Positions 1 through 11,423 of a stretch of 64,000 nucleotides of DNA are shown in pieces. A model generated the notes under the pieces. The model had not been told where the DNA came from and did no database searches. It was given only the letters and a program-made list of their open reading frames with translations. The stretch lies in contig CM062297.1 in NCBI GenBank assembly GCA_031216915.1, forward strand, positions 535,330,971 to 535,394,970, read 5' to 3'. Origin of the DNA: Pictodentalium vernedei. Its lineage: Eukaryota > Mollusca > Scaphopoda > Dentaliida > Dentaliidae. The translations under genes and the position numbers were made by a program. Numbering within the stretch: position 1 is the stretch's first letter; the number at the start of each line of letters is the position of its first letter.

Positions 1-270
1 TGGGTGGATGTTGCCAATTTTCTGTCCATATCATCGAAAAAAACCCACAAAAGATTCACAAATATTTCTTTTGCAAAAAACAATCATAACAGATGTCAAA
101 CCACAAACAAAAAAATTGTGTATGAGTGGATTCAGCTTCTGTATGGTATTTGCTCCAACCCTTTACCTAACATGAATAGCAGGCGACATTCACAAAAGAA
201 ATTCTTGAACAACTAAAAATATTCATCTTTTTTTCTCAAGAAACATACCTTTTGAGGCCTTTTAAAAAAA
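1..270. other. Flank of DIRS A with half of a foldback MITE
   Basis: No gene is visible. From about 155 the sequence (aaccctttacctaacatg, then an A/T-rich stretch ending in acatacctttt) matches the left arm of the TTAA foldback MITEs at 50726-51011 and 51194-51440. The right arm is absent. The piece abuts the first base of DIRS A, so it is either a decayed copy or one truncated at the insertion. Confidence 0.5.
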
Positions 271-497
271 GTTAAAAAATTTATAGTAATTTATATATTT
301 TTTATACTTACCAATGACCCAGACATAGCTGGTGCTAACTCTTAAAATTCTAGGGCCAAACACAAATTTTGCCCTCCAATCCCCAAAATTTGCATCTAAA
401 ACCAAAAGAAATCTTGTCCTGAAGGTCCTCCATACTTTGCCCTCACTGCGCATGCGCAGTGTCAAAGACGTCCCGAAATTGGTGCCAATTATCATTC
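271..497. repeat. DIRS A left ITR (3' end of element)
   Basis: Positions 311-497 are the inverted copy of 7216-7403. The outer 40 bases (271-310) occur only on this side and are complemented in the ICR. The ITR carries a perfect 18-bp palindrome at 444-461, cactgcgcatgcgcagtg, containing the NRF1-type core TGCGCATGCGCA. Next to it is a near-palindrome, aattggtgccaatt. Confidence 0.9.
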
Positions 498-574
498 TTA
501 CAAGCAGTGCCTGGTCAGCGCTATGTACTCAGCGGGGAGGTATGAGTTCCCAACTCCTGGGAGGGCCATCCCCA

Positions 575-662
575 TCTGGGTCATTGGTAAGTATAAAAAA
601 TATATAAATTACTATAAATTTTTTAACATTTTTATACTGTACCAATGACCCAGACATAGCTG
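575..662. repeat. DIRS A internal complementary region
   Basis: Positions 575-627 are the reverse complement of the outer left end (from 271). Positions 628-662 are the reverse complement of the extreme right end. The two blocks meet at 627/628 (ttaac then attttt), which spells the expected circle junction. In the DIRS replication model this block templates completion of the ends. Confidence 0.88.
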
Positions 663-1254
663 AATAGTAAAAAGTCTGGAGGGCCTAGGACATACAGGAA
701 AATCCAATAAGCTCAACTATATAAAAAGAGTCAACCCCCGAGGAGAAAAGGAGTATTAGGCTTTACATGTATCTTTCTTATTTTATGATAAATTAGAAAG
801 ACACAACACCCTTCATAATTGAGCATAATACATTCATGTTCTCTATTAACATCCAGTATAACCCCTTATACTAATTATTTTTAAAGTAAGCCAATAAATA
901 AAGTTAGTCCAGAGAATTGAGACTCTTTATATTCTCTTAAAAGTGTCCGAGGATTGTATATTAACACCCGTTTGACACGTGACATATACAAATACTTCAC
1001 ACCGAGCTACACTTTAAAAATATGACATGAATGAATTTTTAACATTAATATTACACTTTAAAACCATCCCGGTAACGACTCAGAATTACGGACTCCGGAG
1101 GAGGAATCCCCTTGCTTTTCACTATAAAGCAGGTGATCTAAGGGAACCCCCCCCCCCCCCCCCTTCCCCTTGGTCAAATAGCCCAGAGCGAGGAGGGCAG
1201 CAGGACAGAGTCACTGCCAGAACAGAAAGCCTGCATAACTATAGTTGCAACTGT
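663..1254 (-). other. DIRS A 3' noncoding segment
   Basis: No ORF. The segment is conserved in all six DIRS copies. It holds a stem-loop at 769-804 (gtatctttct paired with agaaagacac) and a run of 17 C on the plus strand at 1147-1163, which is a G run in the transcript, about 92 nt beyond the YR stop. Confidence 0.7.
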
Positions 1255-2260
1255 TTAGTGGACGACATTCTGAGCAACAGATAACGGACCTAAACAATGC
1301 AGGTCTCCAGAAATGGACTCAATATTTCTGAGATAAAAATTTGTGAATGTGGATGGCTGAGACCAATATGCAGCCTTCATTAAATCTGTAATAGCAACAC
1401 TATTTGCGTAAGCCCAAGATGTAGAAAGAGCTCTTACTTCATGAGCCGAAATCTTAAGCACAGACTGCTGAGATGAAGAGAGATTATCATAAGCAGTACG
1501 GATAGTTAATTGAATCCATCTAGCAATAGAATGGGCCGAAATGTCCTTTCTATTAGGCATCAGAGACAGAAAGAAGCGTTTTCGTCCCTTTCTGATAAAC
1601 TGAGATCTTTGTTTATAAATACGTAAGGCTCTAACAGGACAGAGTAAAGGCCTACGCCCGTCTGAAGACGGAAGGGCCTTAATAACAATAGGTTCCGGAT
1701 ATTTATTAGGAGCCTAATTCTTAGCTAAAAATCCAACATTAGTGGTAAAGGTAATAGTGTTCCCGACACTACGATAGTGAGAATCATCCACCGATAGTGC
1801 ATGAAGCTCACTGACTCTTCTAGCAGAGGAGAAAGCTAAGAGAAATGCTGTCTTATAAGACAAGAATTTGAAATCTACTGTCCCAAGAGGCTCAAATGGC
1901 TTTTCTTTCAGTTTAAGAAGAACCCAAGCTAAATTCCATTTAGGAATTAATCTAAGAGTTCTGGGTCTATTTATCGAGAAGTTTCTAACTAATTTAGATA
2001 AAGAGACATTAGATCCAATTTGTAAACTATTATGGTGTGCATAGGTATCAGATAACATAGACCTATAACCTTTAATAGTAACAGGCTGCAGTTTGATCTC
2101 GTCAAACAAGTATACTAGAAAGTTTGCAATGTCTGGTATGGAGGGATCAAAAATATCAACAGAACGATCCCTACACCAACGACGAAAGACCTTCCACTTA
2201 GCCGCATAGTTTAGCGAAGAGGAGGTCCTCCTACAGTTAGAAATCGGGTCCACTGCTCGT
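1255..2260 (-). pseudogene. DIRS A tyrosine recombinase, one internal stop
   Basis: This is the YR that integrates the circular DIRS DNA. The catalytic signatures are present: an arginine in the ARRVSELHAL block, HEVR before ALSTSWAY, and the nucleophilic tyrosine in NFYLR about 26 residues from the C terminus. The frame is interrupted by TAG at 1714-1716, where copy D has CAG in an AKNQAPNK context. Downstream the frame reopens at once and runs to the normal end at 1255. Upstream it stays open across the RNase H region of the other frame, as in D and E. A single substitution therefore separates this copy from an open YR frame. The start is not defined; the domain proper begins near 2255. Confidence 0.88.
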
Positions 2261-4060
2261 CCTGTAAAATGCTTGCCGTGCAAGAAGGACTGCACAACGG
2301 AAATACGTGAAGGTTGAGACCTTGCGGGTTGTGACGAAGTTGACGCGATTTTCCCTGCGAAAGAAGATCCTCTCGTGGAGGAAGTTTTCGCGGTAAGTCC
2401 CACAGCAGACACCTGAGTAGATTTATCCACGGTCTCTGTGGAGACAGAGATGCTACCAACAGAATTTTGCATTGAGATTGTTTTATCTTTAGCAATATTT
2501 GCTGAATTAACAGCGCTGGAGGATACGCATATCCTATCATTCCGTCCCACGAGATCGATAGAGCGTCTACTGCGTATGCTCGGGGATCCGGACATGGTGA
2601 CACATACGTCTGCAACTGATTGTTGAGTTGTGTCACAAATAAGTCTATCATTGGCCATTCCCATTGGTAGCAAATCTGATTGAATACCTGTTTGTTGAGA
2701 GTCCATTCTGACGGCAACAAGCGACCCTTCCGTGAAAGGGAGTCTGCTAAAACATTCAGACGACCCGGAATATGACGGACCGAAAGTAGAACTTGGTGTT
2801 CTAGAACAAACAGAAGGATTCTTTCCGTTAAATTGAATAACGGAACGGAATGAGTGCCTCCCTGGTTCCGGATATACGCCACTACTGTCGTATTGTCGGA
2901 CAGGATTTGGACATGTGCTTTCTGAATAATGTTCATCCAATGACGTAATGCAAGCCAAATTGACATCATTTCCTTGATGTTTATGTGCTTGCTTAGAAAT
3001 TGCGAATCCCAAAGACCCTGGCACTTCGAATCCGTTGTGATCAATGTTGCACCCCAACCTGTTTGACTGGCATCCGTCATAATCGTAAAATCCGGATCCG
3101 GCAACTGCAGTGGAACTCCCTGAGTCAACCACTGAATGTTTGCCCAAGTCTGAATTTCTTGTTTCACTTGATTTGACAAGAGAACGTCTATATTGAGCGA
3201 ATAAATCTTTACACTCCAATTCTGAGTCAAGAAAATTTGGAGAGGATGAGTGCGCAACCGCCCCATCGGAATGAGATCTGCAGCGGCTCCGCACAGACCT
3301 ATCAGTCTCATGAACTCCCTCGCTGTGACTTTGTCTGAGTGAAGACAATAGCGAGCGTAACAACTTCGCTCTGGTTAACAGCAGATGAACAAGATTGTTG
3401 TGCGTCTCGAAGCTCATTCCCAGATGAGTGAATGACTTGGACGGCACCAGATCCGACTTCTCCTCGTTTATAATAAAACCGAGACATCGGAGTAATAGAA
3501 GCAGATTCTGCACATCGTTCTGAAGCGTTAACTCGTTGCCGTACCTCTGAAGAATGTCGTCCAGGTAGGCCGACGTTACCGCAGACGAATGAGCTCGGAA
3601 ATGTATCATTAGAGTTCATTATTCGAGTGAAAGCCCAGGGTGCTAGGTTCAATCCGAAGCACATCGCCCGGAATTGATATACAACTCCTAGGACTGCGAA
3701 GCATAGATACTTTCTGAATGTCAGATGTATCATGACGTAAAAGTACGCATCTTTGAGATCTATGCTTGTAGCATAGTCGTTCACTCGAATACTCGCTCTG
3801 ACCGATCGAATCGTCTCCATATAGAACTTCGGAGCGACGATCAGCTTGTTTATCCAGCTCAGATCTATGACTGGACGGAACAAGCCGTCTGGTTTCGGAA
3901 CCAGAAACAGATGGCTGTAGAAACCCGGTGATTCCTGGTCTTCTACGACCTCTACCGCGTTCTTCACCAGAAGAGACTTACTTCCGATAAAAGAGCATCT
4001 CTTTTCTGCGGATTTGACGGAAGCTGAGTCCATTTTGGACTTTGAGCTAATGGAGGCTTT
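2211..4060 (-). pseudogene. DIRS A reverse transcriptase/RNase H/Dam-like ORF, three frameshifts
   Basis: Compared with copy D, the RT frame is broken by a 1-nt loss near 3985, a 2-nt loss near 3614 (just before the palm) and an 8-nt loss near 3368 (thumb). Between the lesions the conserved blocks are readable: QESPGFYSHLFLVPKPDG, SIDLKDAYF, FGLNLAPWAF and the YLDD box. From 3311 to 2211 the frame is continuous through RNase H (MTDASQTGW, IKEMMSIW, LSDNTTVVAY, ADSLSR) and the Dam-like segment with AYPP. The original start is unclear, because the part above about 4000 is readable only in the other frame. The region also carries the open YR frame. Confidence 0.87.
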
Positions 4061-4190
4061 CGTTTGAAGGATATTCTTAGTCCTTCCGAAATTACCCCTC
4101 GGACCCAGGGGGTCGTCCATAATCGACGCCTACACGTCTGTAAAACTCGATAACCTTCCGCTCACCGGAACACGATAGAGGTTCAAACCA

Positions 4191-6327
4191 TCACCTCCTG
4201 GACCTGCGAGGCCTACGGAAGGAGAAACTACGTCCTCCACGACCCGCACCTCGTCCCGTCGACCTCGGGACGTCAGACCGGTTGTCTCGGCCCGAATAAT
4301 GTCCCGTACGTGAGTCGGTGCCTTGATGGTCTCTAGAATAAGACCTAGAGGATGTATAAGAACCTCTATAGGAACTTCTCTTGGGCGTACTTGTCCCAGA
4401 AGTGCCTGTCTTACTCTTATCTGCTGTATCCGACTTTTTGGAAGCGGATTTAAAAAGCAGAGAATCCGAAGCTTTCTTAGCTATCTTATCATAGATTGCT
4501 GAAAGCTTGCCGTCGAAGAGAAGCTCTCCGGAGACCGAAGCGACTCTGAGAGAGTTCTTCACCTTACTATCCACACGCGTGGATGTAGCTATGGCTGCGT
4601 CACGTCTAACCAACTCCAGGTTTGCCACTGAAAGGGCGGAGTTATACATGGAATAAGCTACTGCCCTTGAAAGAAGTCTTAATGAGGATTGTATATCCTG
4701 GAATTCTTTCCCTTGAAGATGCAATGATAAGACCTTAGTAAGGTGGTCTGCGTATGATAAAGCATCTAAGCTTGCTTTGTTAGACGTTATTGTCGTTTCC
4801 AACGTCGCGGTTGGAATAGACATAGACGACGGTAACGACAATTCCAAGTCTTCCGCCTCGTCGTCTAGACGCAGAGGAACTCTTGGTATGCCCTGTCCTG
4901 CCGTTTCGAATTTATTCCTTGAACTGATGAAAGGCAGATTGAGAGCATTAGCGGACAAGAAACCAGCTTTGCCTGTTTTGGAAGCAAGCTTATAGATAGC
5001 GTCGTTCAATAATTCGAATGTTCTTGTGACATTATTGGACTGTGTCGGAAACTCAGGGACGATGTCTCTGAACCGCTCAAAGAATTCTGTGTCCAATGAC
5101 GCTATCAGTCTCTTATCCGGCATCGCAGCAGTCTGGCCCGACGGAACAACTTGTGGAAGGTAATGCCGGATGAAATCTACGGCGGCTTTATGTTGTTCCG
5201 AAAGGGATAGCTCCAAATCCTCGGTATCCCTTTCGCCATCCTGTCGGACCTCATGATGTTCTCGGTTGTCCGTACCCGATGCTTCGGCGGAGCGTACCGA
5301 CCCAGCGTCGTCGGATAATTCTTGATCCGACATAGGTTCCGTCATTTGCTGGGATGCTGCGATAATTTGTGCTATTTGGGATAGCACGTCCGTCACTGAG
5401 GCCTGTGGAGTAGCGGTCTTACGCTGCTTAGCCGCTGGAAACTCCGTGTAAACTGACTCCTGCATATTTCTCTTATGCGAACGTCCGGAGTCTACAGGCC
5501 TCTTATCCCTGGCTACCGGATGGCGTGACCTGGTCGCCGTTGAATCCCTGATTGGCGAAGCTGGCTGGATATCCTCGGTCACGTAGCCAAGGTGCGGTCG
5601 TGTGCGCTGCTGAGAGGATGAGGAAGCCTTTTGGACAGTCTTTCCGGACTGTCTATATAACGGAGCGTCCCGAGCGGCGGACGTATGCTCCGAATGCGAA
5701 ACATTTTGTACCACAACATCTCAGATGTTGTTGTATGAGAGAGGGGCCTCTCTCGCTCGCAGCCCGGATGGACCTGGACGAGCTAGGAACCGGACTACTA
5801 GGCTTCCTCCGTTCTCTCCTCTTATCCGCCGTCACTGGGTGTGCACCTTGAATATTTATAGTGCTCGCATCACCCAAATCTCCTTCCTGGACCGCAACGG
5901 ACAAACCCGTCTGCCGAACCATTCGATGAGTGGACGCTACACCGGGCGAGCTAGCGGACGTCAACGCCGTCGATCCTACTAGGGACCTCTTAGGCAATTG
6001 GCGTATCTCCATGAGCACTTTTGCCGCTAGCTCTTCATTTAATTGTGACGACGGAGGCACACTATTGGAAGACATCACGGAAACATCACCCTGTTCTTGT
6101 TCCTCTGAAATAGAGATTGATAAACTAGAGTGACCCTGCGGAGAAAGGACCAGCATGGCCCTTTCCCCGCTAACAACATACCGTGACACACGTTTCCAAT
6201 GTTTGTCATCCCAATATTCACATACTGAACAGGAGTTAGTGCGAGTGCACTGACTACAATTAATACAATGATCATGAAAGTCAGAGGAAGATTTCCTCTT
6301 ATTACAATTTGAACAATATCCTTTCAT
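4191..6327 (-). pseudogene. DIRS A gag, one 5-bp deletion
   Basis: The start is taken at the ATG at 6325-6327, giving MKGYCSNCNKRKSSSDFHDH, because the Cys/His cluster that follows is conserved at the same place in copies D and E. The N-terminal frame runs to about 5725, then shifts through loss of 5 nt relative to D, inside a short palindrome (acaacatct/agatgttgt). The rest is open to the stop at 4191. It includes a helical central domain (SLSEQHKAAVDFIRHYLPQV onward) and a Ser/Arg/Gly-rich basic tail likely to bind nucleic acid. Gag would package the element RNA in the cytoplasm. No retroviral CCHC knuckle is present; the zinc-binding residues are N-terminal. Confidence 0.85.
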
Positions 6328-7215
6328 AGTGAAAAGAATACAAAAAGTCCTAGTACTCGCACGAAACCCTGAAAACAAAGATACATAATAACATGATCCA
6401 TTAACATAGAAAAAATAATTGAAATCAAAAAGAAATTTTGAAAAAATATTTTTTCAGCAAAGCCCAAGTTTCTGAAAAGTAATGTTGAGCCCCAATGGAT
6501 CCCAAGCCTAAGTGTGGACAAAAATTTCATACATATTTTAAAAAATTAATGCAACACTTATGAATAATAAAAATGTATCTTGTAATGAATTAAACTAGTA
6601 CAAAGTCAAAAAATCCCCCCACACAGAGACTGTTGCCAATGCAAACAAGAAGTGTATAAACACCAGAAACATGACTCCAGGCACTGATAACCCTGGCCCG
6701 AAATCAGTTACCAATAATACACTATCTGATGCAAAACAGAGACTTCCATGGAAGAAACTGCAGAACATCAGATGGTAGATGCAGAACACTACGCCTAAAC
6801 ACCCATGGGTGAGAACGTAAACATGGGGAAAAGAACAGAATTCATTCTGTTACCTAGCTAAATCTCCCAAGAAATTTTAGTAATAATATTACTCAAAAAT
6901 ATGCCGAAAGCATGGGAGAATAGCAAGGGGGGACTTAAAGGAAAAGGAGAGAGAAAACACTGAACAAGCAGTGAAACTTTATAGCAAGAATGACAACAAC
7001 AGGCCCATGCCTCGAAAATAGGCAACTTAACATAATTTCATTAAAAAATTTTAAGTTACAGCCCTGAATATTTTCTGTCACTCATTTTTCCTCTCCTCCT
7101 TCCATATCCACTTTAGATCCACCATTTCTCTAATATTTATGTGTCTGGCATCATTTAAACTGAGATTTACAAGCACAAATATCAGTCAGATGAGAACTGA
7201 TGAAGGGCCAAACAA
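6328..7215 (-). other. DIRS A 5' leader
   Basis: About 890 nt between the right ITR and gag with no ORF above background. The same leader is recognisable in B, C, D and E. Conserved items are CACCCATGGGTG (6800-6811), the inverted repeat acagaa/ttctgt (6835-6850), the block ending gcctaagtgtggacaaaaat upstream of gag, and a pyrimidine run (tttttcctctcctcctt) near 7087. Confidence 0.65.
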
Positions 7216-7416
7216 AGAATGATAATTGGCACCAATTTCGGGACGTCCTTGACACTGCGCATGCACAGTGAGGGCAAAGTATGGAGGACCTTCAGGACAT
7301 TATTTCTTTTGGTTTTAGATGCAAATTTTGGGGATTGGGGGGCAAAATTTGTGTTTGGCCCTAGAATTTTAAGAGTTAGCACCAGCTATGTCTGGGTCAT
7401 TGGTACAGTATAAAAA
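7216..7416. repeat. DIRS A right ITR (5' end of element)
   Basis: Inverted copy of 311-497 followed by the right terminus cagtataaaaa. The palindrome here is imperfect (cactgcgcatgcacagtg, 7253-7270). The transcription start should lie in or just inside this repeat, since it is the upstream end for gag. Confidence 0.9.
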
Positions 7417-7778
7417 ATTTTCTTGTTTCTCAGGCAATTTTCCCTCAATTTTATGAGTGAGGGAGGTTTTTTGTTACTTTACAAAACAGCCCTGAAAATA
7501 GTTGAAATTATTTATTTATCTTACTCTTACATAATTCTGTGGAAAAACCAATGTTTTCCACAGTGAACATTTCCCATACTGCAGTTGCAAGTTTAACCAA
7601 CATCTTTTTTGACAGAGTTCATGCTTATGTGATGCAGTGAAAAAAAACAGTTTTCAGCAGTGAAAATTTCTCATACTGCAGTTACAAGTTTAACCAACAT
7701 ATATTTTTGACAGAGCTCGCTGTCAAGCAAGATATTTTTGTCCTACAAGTGCCAAATAGTATCAGTGAGATTTCCTGG
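7417..7778. other. Unannotated A/T-rich DNA
   Basis: No gene recognised. Two related stretches, near 7560 and 7645 (a run ending in catactgcagttgcaagtttaac-like sequence, then a run resembling tttttgacagag), form a short direct duplication of about 85 bp. Confidence 0.4.
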
Positions 7779-8336
7779 TTAACCCTTAAGGACCTGGAGA
7801 TTTTTATACATTTTCACTACACTTTGAAAGTCTACCTCCACTGGTTTTGCAGTTGTTCCTAGTCAAGTTTTGGCTGCCTACCAAGGCAGCCAAGACTTGC
7901 CTAGAAACAACTGACAAGGTATTTGGAAAACAAGTTTTGAGTTTACCCAAACAATGCATGCTGGGGCACCTGTACCTTTGCATTATTTATTTATTTATTT
8001 ATTGGTGTTTAAGGCCACATACTTATTCACAATGGCTAATCGTGACCGTGACAGTTTTACGGGTGGAGGAGCCGAAGCACCTGGAGAGAACCACCGAGCA
8101 TCGATGAGCAACTGTCCGCTCCTCAACATTCTAACTCTGCTCAAGGCTCCGCTCAAGCAGGGTTACAGCGGTTGAAGACATGTGCACCATCGACATGCAG
8201 AACGCCTTAGTACACGGCATCATCGTGCTCCCATGCAGGCAAACGGGATAAACTGCCTTGCCCAAGGACACAGCATTGCTCATGTTCCTTTGCATAAAAA
8301 AGTTATCAAAGTAGGAATTCAGCCCTAAAGGGTTAA
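7779..8336. mobile_element. TTAA-flanked nonautonomous element carrying a mollusc-like dispersed repeat
   Basis: Bounded by TTAA at 7779-7782 and 8333-8336, with inverted ends ttaacccttaagg and cctaaagggttaa. The interior (about 7990-8270) begins attggtgtttaaggccac. It contains a segment, gggtggaggagccgaagc and onward, resembling a dispersed repeat seen in many mollusc genomes. A related fragment starts at 61456. No transposase is encoded. TTAA duplication fits piggyBac or Kolobok-like MITEs. Confidence 0.5.
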
Positions 8337-9190
8337 GAAAAAGAAGTGATGAGGCAGATTTTCAATGACTAGGAAGGTGCCTGAGAAACAATTATTTTTT
8401 TAATGGCATTACCCTTCATTGGAATGACCTTCGCAAACCCGTTCCAATAAGGTGTGTTAAGCTATGTTTTGGGAGCAAAAATTGAAAAAATAACACAATG
8501 TGAATAGCAATTTTTGTGAATACCACTGGTTGGATTTGGCCATTATGATAGGTAAAGGGTAACATTAGAAATCTACAATTGTCTACTTTGGTAGAGAACA
8601 CATATCACAAGCATTTTTGTCTGGCTGGTTGATGTATGTACAGTGACTGCATGTCCACATGCTGCCTGAAGATGAAATTGGAGGCAATGGAGAAGCTCCT
8701 GGTCCAACATATGATGCTTGACGTGAGACTGGTGGTGATGGACCTTCAAAATAAAAAACACAAAATGATTTTCTAATTGTTACCGTTTATTGGAGTGTAA
8801 TGTCACTTCCAGCATCTATGTTTTGTATAAAGACTAGTTGCACCATCCACTTTAGCAGGCTCTCAAGATGGTTAACCCTTTACCCCATGCAGAAAATATC
8901 AAGGTTTGTTTTTTAATTTTTCAAACAATTTAAAAAAGAATACTCATTAGAATGGTGAGCATGTTTGAATGAGGGGTCATATCATATGATTTTCTAAACG
9001 TTTTTAGCAAAATGATTTTTTCAACAGCTAAATTTTAAATTATGCAGGCAGGTTTAAACATATTTTGTTTGCCAAACAATACATGTAAAAGGGATTGGAT
9101 AAAAGTTATTTCAACTTATTTAAACTCCTCTCCCGTTAACAAAATAACACAATATGGCGACAAAATAGATTTTCTGCAGAATATAAATGT
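8337..9190. other. Intergenic DNA with decayed foldback repeats
   Basis: No credible ORF. A segment at 8412-8450 (cttcattggaatgacc ... gttccaataagg) and another from 8872 (ttaaccctttacccc ... tgaggggtcatatcatatg) resemble the arms of the foldback MITEs at 51194-51440, but neither has a matching right end. Confidence 0.45.
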
Positions 9191-11423
9191 AACAAGAGGC
9201 CCCAAGGAGCCTTAATTGCTCACCGGCCAAAGTGGTTCAAAGAAGTATTTGGGGTCACATTCAGTTAGACAGGGTTCATCAACACTACAAAGGAATGAAG
9301 TCATGAGAGACAAATTTTATGGAACTAGGGACATGGCTTGAACAAACTTGAATCGTACCCCCCCCCCCCCCCCCCTCCTCCGCCCCTAAGGATGCTGCAT
9401 ACCAAATATCAAAAGCATTCATCTGCTGGATCTGAAGAAGCAGATTTTTAAAGAAAATTCCTCATTTTGAACTAAGTTATCATTTCAGGCTCCCACAGTG
9501 AGCCCAAATATGAACCCAGGGACTTGGCTTGAACAAACTTGAATCTCACCCCTTAAAGATGCTGCATGCCAAATATCAAAACATTCCGACTGCTGAATCT
9601 GAAGAAGATTTTTAAAGAAAAATTTCTCATATTGACTAAGTTATAATCCGGGCTCCCACAGGGAACCCAAATATAGACGCAGGGACTTGGCTTTAACAAA
9701 CTCGATTCTCCCCCCCCCCCCCCCCCCCCCCAAGGATGCTACACACCACATATCACAACATTCCGACTGCTGGATCTGAAGAAGAAGATTTCTTAAGAAA
9801 ATTCCTCATTTCGAACTAAGTTACAATTCAAGCTCCCACAGTGAGCCCAAATATGGACCTAGGGTCATGGCTTGAACAAACTTGAATCTCCCCCCCCCCC
9901 TCTCCCCCTCCCCCCTAAGGATGCTGCATACCAAATATCAAAACATTCCGACTGCTGGATCTGAAAAAGAAGATTTTTAAAGAAAATTCCTCATTTTGAA
10001 CTAAGTTATCATTCGGGCTCCCACAGTGAGCCCAAATATGGACCTATGGACATGGCTTGAACAAACTTGAATCTCACCCCCTAAGGATGCTGCATACCAA
10101 ATATCAAAACATTCCAACTGCTGGATCTGAAGAAGAAGATTTTTAAAGAAAATACCTCATTTTGAACTAAGTTATCTTCGGGCTCCCACAGTGAGCCCAA
10201 ATATGGACCTAGGGACATGGCTTGAACAAACTTGAATTTCACCCCCCTAAGGATGCTGCATACCAAATATCAAAACATTCCAACCGCTGGATCTGAAGAA
10301 GAAGATTTTTAAAGAAAAATTCCTCATTTTGAACTAAGTTATCATTTGGGCTCCCACAGTGAGCGCAAATATGGACCTAGGGACATGGCTTGAACAAACT
10401 TGAATCTCACCCCCTAAGGATGCTGCATAACAAATATCAAAACATTCTGACTGTTGGATCTGAAGAAGAAGATTTTTAAAGAAAATTCCTCATTTTGAAC
10501 TAAGTTATAATTCGGGCTACCACAGTGAGCCCAAATATGGACCCAGGGACTTGGCTTTAACAAACTTGAATCTCACCCCCCTAAGGATGCTACCAACCAC
10601 ATATCAAAACATTCTGACTGCTGGATCTGAAGAAGAAGATTTTTTAAGAAAATTCCTCATTTCGAACTAAGTTACAATTCAAGCTCCCACAGTGAGCCCA
10701 AATATGGACCTAGGGACATGGCTTGAACAAACTTGAATCTCACCCCCCTAAGGAGGCTGCATACCAAATATCAAAACATTCCTACTGCTGGATCTGAAGA
10801 AGAAGATTTTTAAAGAAAATTTCTCATTTTGAACTAAGTTATCATTCAGGCTCCCACAGTGAGCCCAAATAAGGACCTAGGGACAATGCTTGAACAAACT
10901 TGAATCTCACCCTCTAAGGATGCTGCATAACAAATATCAAAACATTCCGACTGCTGGATCTGAAGAAGAAGATTTTTAAAGAAAATTCCTCATTTTGAAC
11001 TAAGTTATAATTCGGGCTACCACAGTGAGCCCAAATATGAACCCAGGGACTTGGCTTGAACAAACTTCAGGGTTCTTACACTTTTTTGGCCAAAAATTTC
11101 CATACTTTTTCCATACCTTATCCAGACCTGACATTCCATTTTTCCAGACTCAAATCGCATCATTTACCATCATGCCGAAGGCACAGGCACCATCTCAAGT
11201 GGAATCTAGGGCCCACAACCCTTGAAAGTTCATTACTACATGTACATATATGCTAACAAAGTGGTACTGGTAGCTAAACTAGCAGTGATTCTACATGTTG
11301 ATTAGCTGCAAACATGTATGTATTCAGCCAATGAAAATGTACAATCCCTACAGCTGAAAATCTGTTTTCATATGGTGTTCAGCGTACATCTATAAGAAAT
11401 GTGTCCCACCCATATAACAATAA

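Larger units (their letters stand above)
271..7416 (-). mobile_element. DIRS retrotransposon A (complete ends, coding region damaged)
   Basis: A DIRS-type element of about 7.15 kb, sense strand minus. The left end begins GTTAAAAAATTTATAG and the right end finishes CAGTATAAAAA. The inner 188 bp of the left end (311-497) is repeated inverted at 7216-7403, with about five differences. An ICR lies at 575-662. The sense order is leader, gag, RT/RNase H/methyltransferase, overlapping YR, 3' noncoding segment, ICR, ITR. There is no target-site duplication. Gag has one frameshift, RT has three and YR has one stop, so A should be dead for its own proteins, but both ends needed for mobilisation are present. 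Confidence 0.93.

Noticed and set aside
332-607. 91-codon ORF in the ITR/ICR of A, repeated at 39835 and 43426
   Set aside because: It runs through the ITR and ICR, whose sequence is fixed by complementarity. The opposite strand is equally open and the reading does not survive in B or E.
9191-11067. CRISPR-like or satellite array
   Set aside because: Units are long, degenerate and contiguous without unique spacers, and the context is eukaryotic. Head and tail signatures indicate a mobile array element.
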